NCBI GenBank assembly: GCA_022575985.1
Contig: JAKSXM010000288.1
Coordinates: 3,437,501 to 3,501,500 of the forward strand
Length of the DNA: 64,000 nt
Direction of reading: 5' to 3'
Source: Anagrus nilaparvatae
Taxonomy: Eukaryota; Arthropoda; Insecta; Hymenoptera; Mymaridae
The position numbers were made by a program, and so were the translations under genes. The notes under the pieces are model-generated. The model saw nothing but the letters and a program-made list of their open reading frames with translations. It was not told the DNA's origin and did no database searches. Shown piece by piece: positions 60,305-64,000 of this stretch (positions are counted from its first letter, which is position 1; the number at the start of each line of letters is the position of its first letter).

Positions 60305-61370
60305 CACTTTCATTCGTTTATCAAGTTCTTCGTCATCGTTTAAAGCTTTCTGTAATTTTTTTTTTTTACAAAAATAATTAACAATTTTTAATTTTTTTCC
60401 GTAACATTTTTATTACTATCGAAGGGGATTATATTTTATTTTTCGCTATACCTAATTATATCAGTATTTATTTTGAAAATTATTTAACAAAGAAGTAATT
60501 TTTTATTTTTAAAGCAATTAACTACTCATTTTTTTTATTTTGCTTTGCTTGCATACATTATTATCTCTAAGCATTTTTTAAAAATCTTTGGTACATTTTA
60601 TTGTATAACCACTGTATAACGGACCGCGCACTGCGCAAATAAAATAGATTATGAAAACCATATCTTTAAAAGAGACAAATATTCTGTTGAAAATCAAAAA
60701 TTAGAAACAAGTTACTTTTAAGTAGATCGGTCAAATATTTTGTTGATATTTTTAAATATGATAATCGTTATGTTGAGTTAGTCACTATTAAATATGAATA
60801 AGATACAAATGTTAGCTTAATAATATCATCTTTACAAGATTATTTTTTTTTTTAAATGTGTATCTAAGCAATGCAAAAAATGAAAATTTTGATTAGCAAT
60901 AAAAAAAGCTTGCGATTAGAAAAACAAAGGCCACCGCTGGCTATAGCATCATTTATACATTTTAAAATTGTTTTTTTTTTTTTTTTTTTTCTGCATAATA
61001 ACATTTTATTAGGATTATATACTTAAAAAGGGGCTTTGCGTACCATTTATTACAGGTATAATTTTGTTTTTTGACAGTGTCGAAAGAAAAAAAAAATGAT
61101 CCATTTAAAATTTCATAATACACTTTTATTATTTACATGGAAAAAAACGCGATTAAAAATATTTTTTGATTTAAGGTCGAGTAAAAAAAATTTACAGTTA
61201 TAAACAAAAAAAAAGTTTTCTCAGTTACTCATTTCTTTCTATATTTTGTTTTTTAAATTTATAAATTTTTGATTTGAAAAAAGGCACTCTAAATCCCCTT
61301 TACATATCATGTGTGCTTTTTATTTTCTAAATTATACAAGCAACAAAGTCCTTTTATAAGATTAATTATT

Positions 61371-61397
61371 TAAATATATATATATATATTTATATTA

Positions 61398-61434
<37 letters not shown>
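61371..61434. repeat. TA then TG microsatellite
   Basis: Alternating TA runs (with one interruption) followed by seven TG units. Similar pure TA stretches occur near 60222-60234, 62247-62293 and 62337-62355. Confidence 0.9.
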
Positions 61435-63044
61435 AATTTATATTTACATAAACAATCTTATGTAAATTAGGAACCAAGTACAAAATTATGCTTTTTCAAA
61501 TTTTGATGCGTTAAACCTTTTTCGATGACTCTGTTATGACTATATGTATATATAAATGTAAAATTTGGCATTTATGTATATGAGGCAGAAAAAAAGCAAT
61601 GAATAATTTAGTTACAGGCACTACTAACGCAGTATAATGCATATTTTTTAATTAAACGCATTATCTACAAATAATATTTTTGATTTAAACTTTTTTTCTG
61701 TGTTACTTTAAAACATCTTATTTTTAATTTTGATTAAATATTAGAGAGATTCGAGCTGTAATTTTTCTATTGCCTTATTAAATTAAAATAACAAATGTAT
61801 GCTCGCAATTTTTTAGAAAGAATATACAATGAAAAATTGTTTGGTTGAACACTTTTAATTTAAGCATACAATAATAATCTAACTTCATGCATCTAATTTT
61901 TATCAAAATTAAAAATAAGCCTAACCTGATAAATATACATAAGCCTAAAATTACCTTTATATATAAAAAGAAAAGTATCTTCTAAATATTATTCTGACCA
62001 TTTAATCTATATGTAAATTCGGTAACCTAATTGCATTTTTAAATATTAATTGCTTATTTTAGAAATATATAATCACCGATCGATTATCCAAAATAAATTA
62101 ATCGCTATAATTTTATTTGTTTATAGCTACCAAATTTAATAAAGTTAAATTTGACATAATAATAAATAGATAAAAATTTTTTTTTGAATTATATACAATT
62201 AATAAATGTACGCTTTTTCTCATTTTTTTTCCATCAAAAAAATTCATATATATATATATAAATACATATACCTATACATATATATATATATATACATGTA
62301 ACTTTTTTATACAAGTGCATATTTATTATTTTATTAAATATATATATCTATATATACACATTTGTATTTATTAAATTAATGTATATAAATCGAAATTTGT
62401 CGATAAATAATATAACTTACTATATACACTTTTATTTTTTGTATTAATATGTAAAGAAAAATTGTAGAAGCCACTTTTATTTAACAACTAAGCACGAAAG
62501 ACTAGGCCTCCGGTCTTTCAATAAAAATATAAAATCCTGCAAATCGTATTAAATTTTTGATTTGCAGTTACTATATAATTATTAATTACTATATCTTTTT
62601 CACATATACACACGCGCACATTCTCTCTCTCTTACATTTTTTTTTAAATTTACACTTTGTGTATAATTTTTTTTAAAATGAGTGTTAATTATTAATAGTA
62701 TACAATAAATTTTTAATTACAGTCGTTATACACATTTATATCATCCTTAAACTTCTATAAGGAAGAGTGAGAAGAGTCATTTTATTTAACAGAATATTTA
62801 TAAATAAATAGTTGTGTCAAGAACTCTGTGCATCCTGTTTAATTTAATATAAAATTATCTAAACTGCTTAAAAAGGCAGAAGATATTTAAATTTGGACTG
62901 CATGCTCATATTCTAACAACAAATAAAATTTTTTTTATTTTTATTAGATCATAAGAATAAAGTAATTTTTGTTACTTTTTGTTAATGATCTAAATAAATG
63001 CCATTTAATGGGAATGTTTCGTTGTGTGCATTATTATTTAACAG

Positions 63045-63930
63045 CTAAAGAGATGGTCGCTTATTGAAAGTTTCATTAACCGATGTCATCCTTGTTGTCT
63101 CTAATGGATAATTATTCCAACTTGACATTTTTGTTTGTTCTATCGATGGCATAGTCATCTGAAATAAAAACGAAATTTTCTTAATACAAGGGTACACATT
63201 TTTTTTCTTTATCTTATCTTAAAGTCAATTTAAGGGGTTAATGGACTTTATTGTTAATGTATAAATCAGAGCTCATTGGTAGATTCAAGGTGATTTAAAA
63301 TGACTCATACACAATTACATAGGTAATTGCTTATCAAATATATTTTATATTTAACTTAAAAAAGAAATATATTTATGATTAATCAATTAAAAAAAGAAAA
63401 AAAATGTTTAGTATGGGTCAGAAAGATAGTTTAATATTTTTTTAAATAAAAAATCTTTTTACCATATTATCTGGATTTTTCGTCATGAATATCATAAGCG
63501 ACCTATTACGACCACAGAAAGGCCTGAGTTCTGGATCTCGACATGGCGAGTCAACTACATCTTGAACACCGCTAAAAAAAAGAAAAAATTATTTTTGTTA
63601 ACTTTGTAAAATAATTTTTTTTTTATTTTAATATAATTTTCTTTTTTTCTTCAATACCTTAAACGCAATTCCTTTTGCTTTCTTTTGCAATGAATGTAAA
63701 TCGATATGAAAGTGATGACAGCAAGGAAAACAGCTATCGTTACTGCACCAGCAATACTTGCTGTTTCCAACATGACGCGTTGTCGTGAAGCTGCATAAAA
63801 AAATTAGAAAATGAGCATGTTTTAAAAAAAGCAGGTGTATTATATAACAAAATATAAAAATTACTCACGCAAATAGGAACCATCAAGATCCTTAAACTCG
63901 CATCTCTGTCCAATGTATCCATTAGAGCAT
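63045..63930 (-). CDS. spi: Spitz-like EGF receptor ligand precursor, C-terminal part (runs off the right edge)
   Basis: Membrane-bound TGF-alpha-type precursor that is cleaved by Rhomboid to release an EGF-receptor ligand. Four exons on the minus strand, phases consistent: 63930-63869, 63790-63658, 63571-63463, 63158-63045; 5' exons lie beyond the window. The first visible exon ends the EGF domain (CSNGYIGQRCEFKDLDGSYL). The second begins PSRQRVMLETASIAGAV: the ASIAGA stretch at the top of the membrane segment matches the Rhomboid-recognition motif of Spitz (ASIASGA). The transmembrane helix (TIAVFLAVITFISIYI) is followed by Lys/Arg-rich HCKRKQKELRL. The cytoplasmic tail of about 75 residues has CRDPELRPFCGRNRS. 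Keren is an alternative paralog, but the visible motif is Spitz-type. The 3' UTR extends leftward into the gene-free stretch. Confidence 0.85.
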
Positions 63931-64000
63931 CTGCAAAAAATTGAAAAAAAACGTGTTTTTACATATTTTTTAAAGATAATCTTTTTATAATCTTTTTTAC

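Larger units (their letters stand above)
59990..63044. other. Gene-free stretch between convergent genes
   Basis: About 3 kb of A/T-rich DNA with no frame of note. It must contain the 3' ends of both convergent transcripts: Ice1-like AATAAA at about 60005 and one or more minus-strand AATAAA candidates for spitz (for example near 62788). Long spitz 3' UTR possible. Contains a 13-bp stem hairpin at 60257 and TA/TG microsatellites. Confidence 0.5.

Overview
The window is very AT-rich eukaryotic nuclear DNA with small spliced genes (GT-AG introns, several of only 54-80 bp). Its genes include an insect ionotropic receptor, a Spitz-type EGF ligand and an arthropod-type TATA/TCAGT promoter, so it is insect. 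Extreme AT content, short introns and the repeat style would suit a parasitoid wasp (Braconidae), but that placement is inference.

Layout. 1-4 kb: a two-exon ionotropic receptor (+). 5-9.3 kb: a dead R1-like LINE split by a 2.4-kb foldback element with a visible target duplication. 9.3-21.4 kb: no convincing gene; nested inverted repeats, one tRNA-like sequence and a 2.2-kb palindrome. 21.6-22.4 kb: a six-finger C2H2 protein (+). 22.5-30 kb: inverted repeats and MITE-like elements, two of the palindromes sharing one family. 30.7-37 kb: a large rearranged palindrome in which a 5'-truncated LINE copy, still with poly-A tail and target duplication in one arm, has been copied in inverted orientation. 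37.8-39.3 kb: an F-box/LRR-like gene (+). 39.3-47 kb: more repeats, including a foldback element whose arms are arrays of a 137-bp unit. 47.4-48.9 kb: an alanine-rich secreted protein gene (-) with readable TATA box, initiator, untranslated exon and signal peptide. 49-54 kb: repeats. 54.35-59.99 kb: an eleven-exon gene (+) that looks like Ice1, subunit of the little elongation complex, with four recent 189-bp in-frame repeats. 60-63 kb: a gene-free stretch between convergent genes. 63.0-63.9 kb to the right edge: the last four exons of a spitz-like gene (-), with the EGF end, rhomboid-type cleavage motif and transmembrane segment.

The genes are independent; nothing suggests an operon or a shared pathway. 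The unusual property of the locus is the number of long inverted repeats: about fifteen palindromic or foldback structures, from 170 bp to more than 6 kb, some nested, one inside an intron and one splitting an older retrotransposon. No restriction, phage, CRISPR or bacterial system is present. The strongest leads are the foldback families with periodic subterminal motifs, the microhomology junction in the 31-37 kb palindrome, and the lineage-specific-looking alanine-rich secreted protein.
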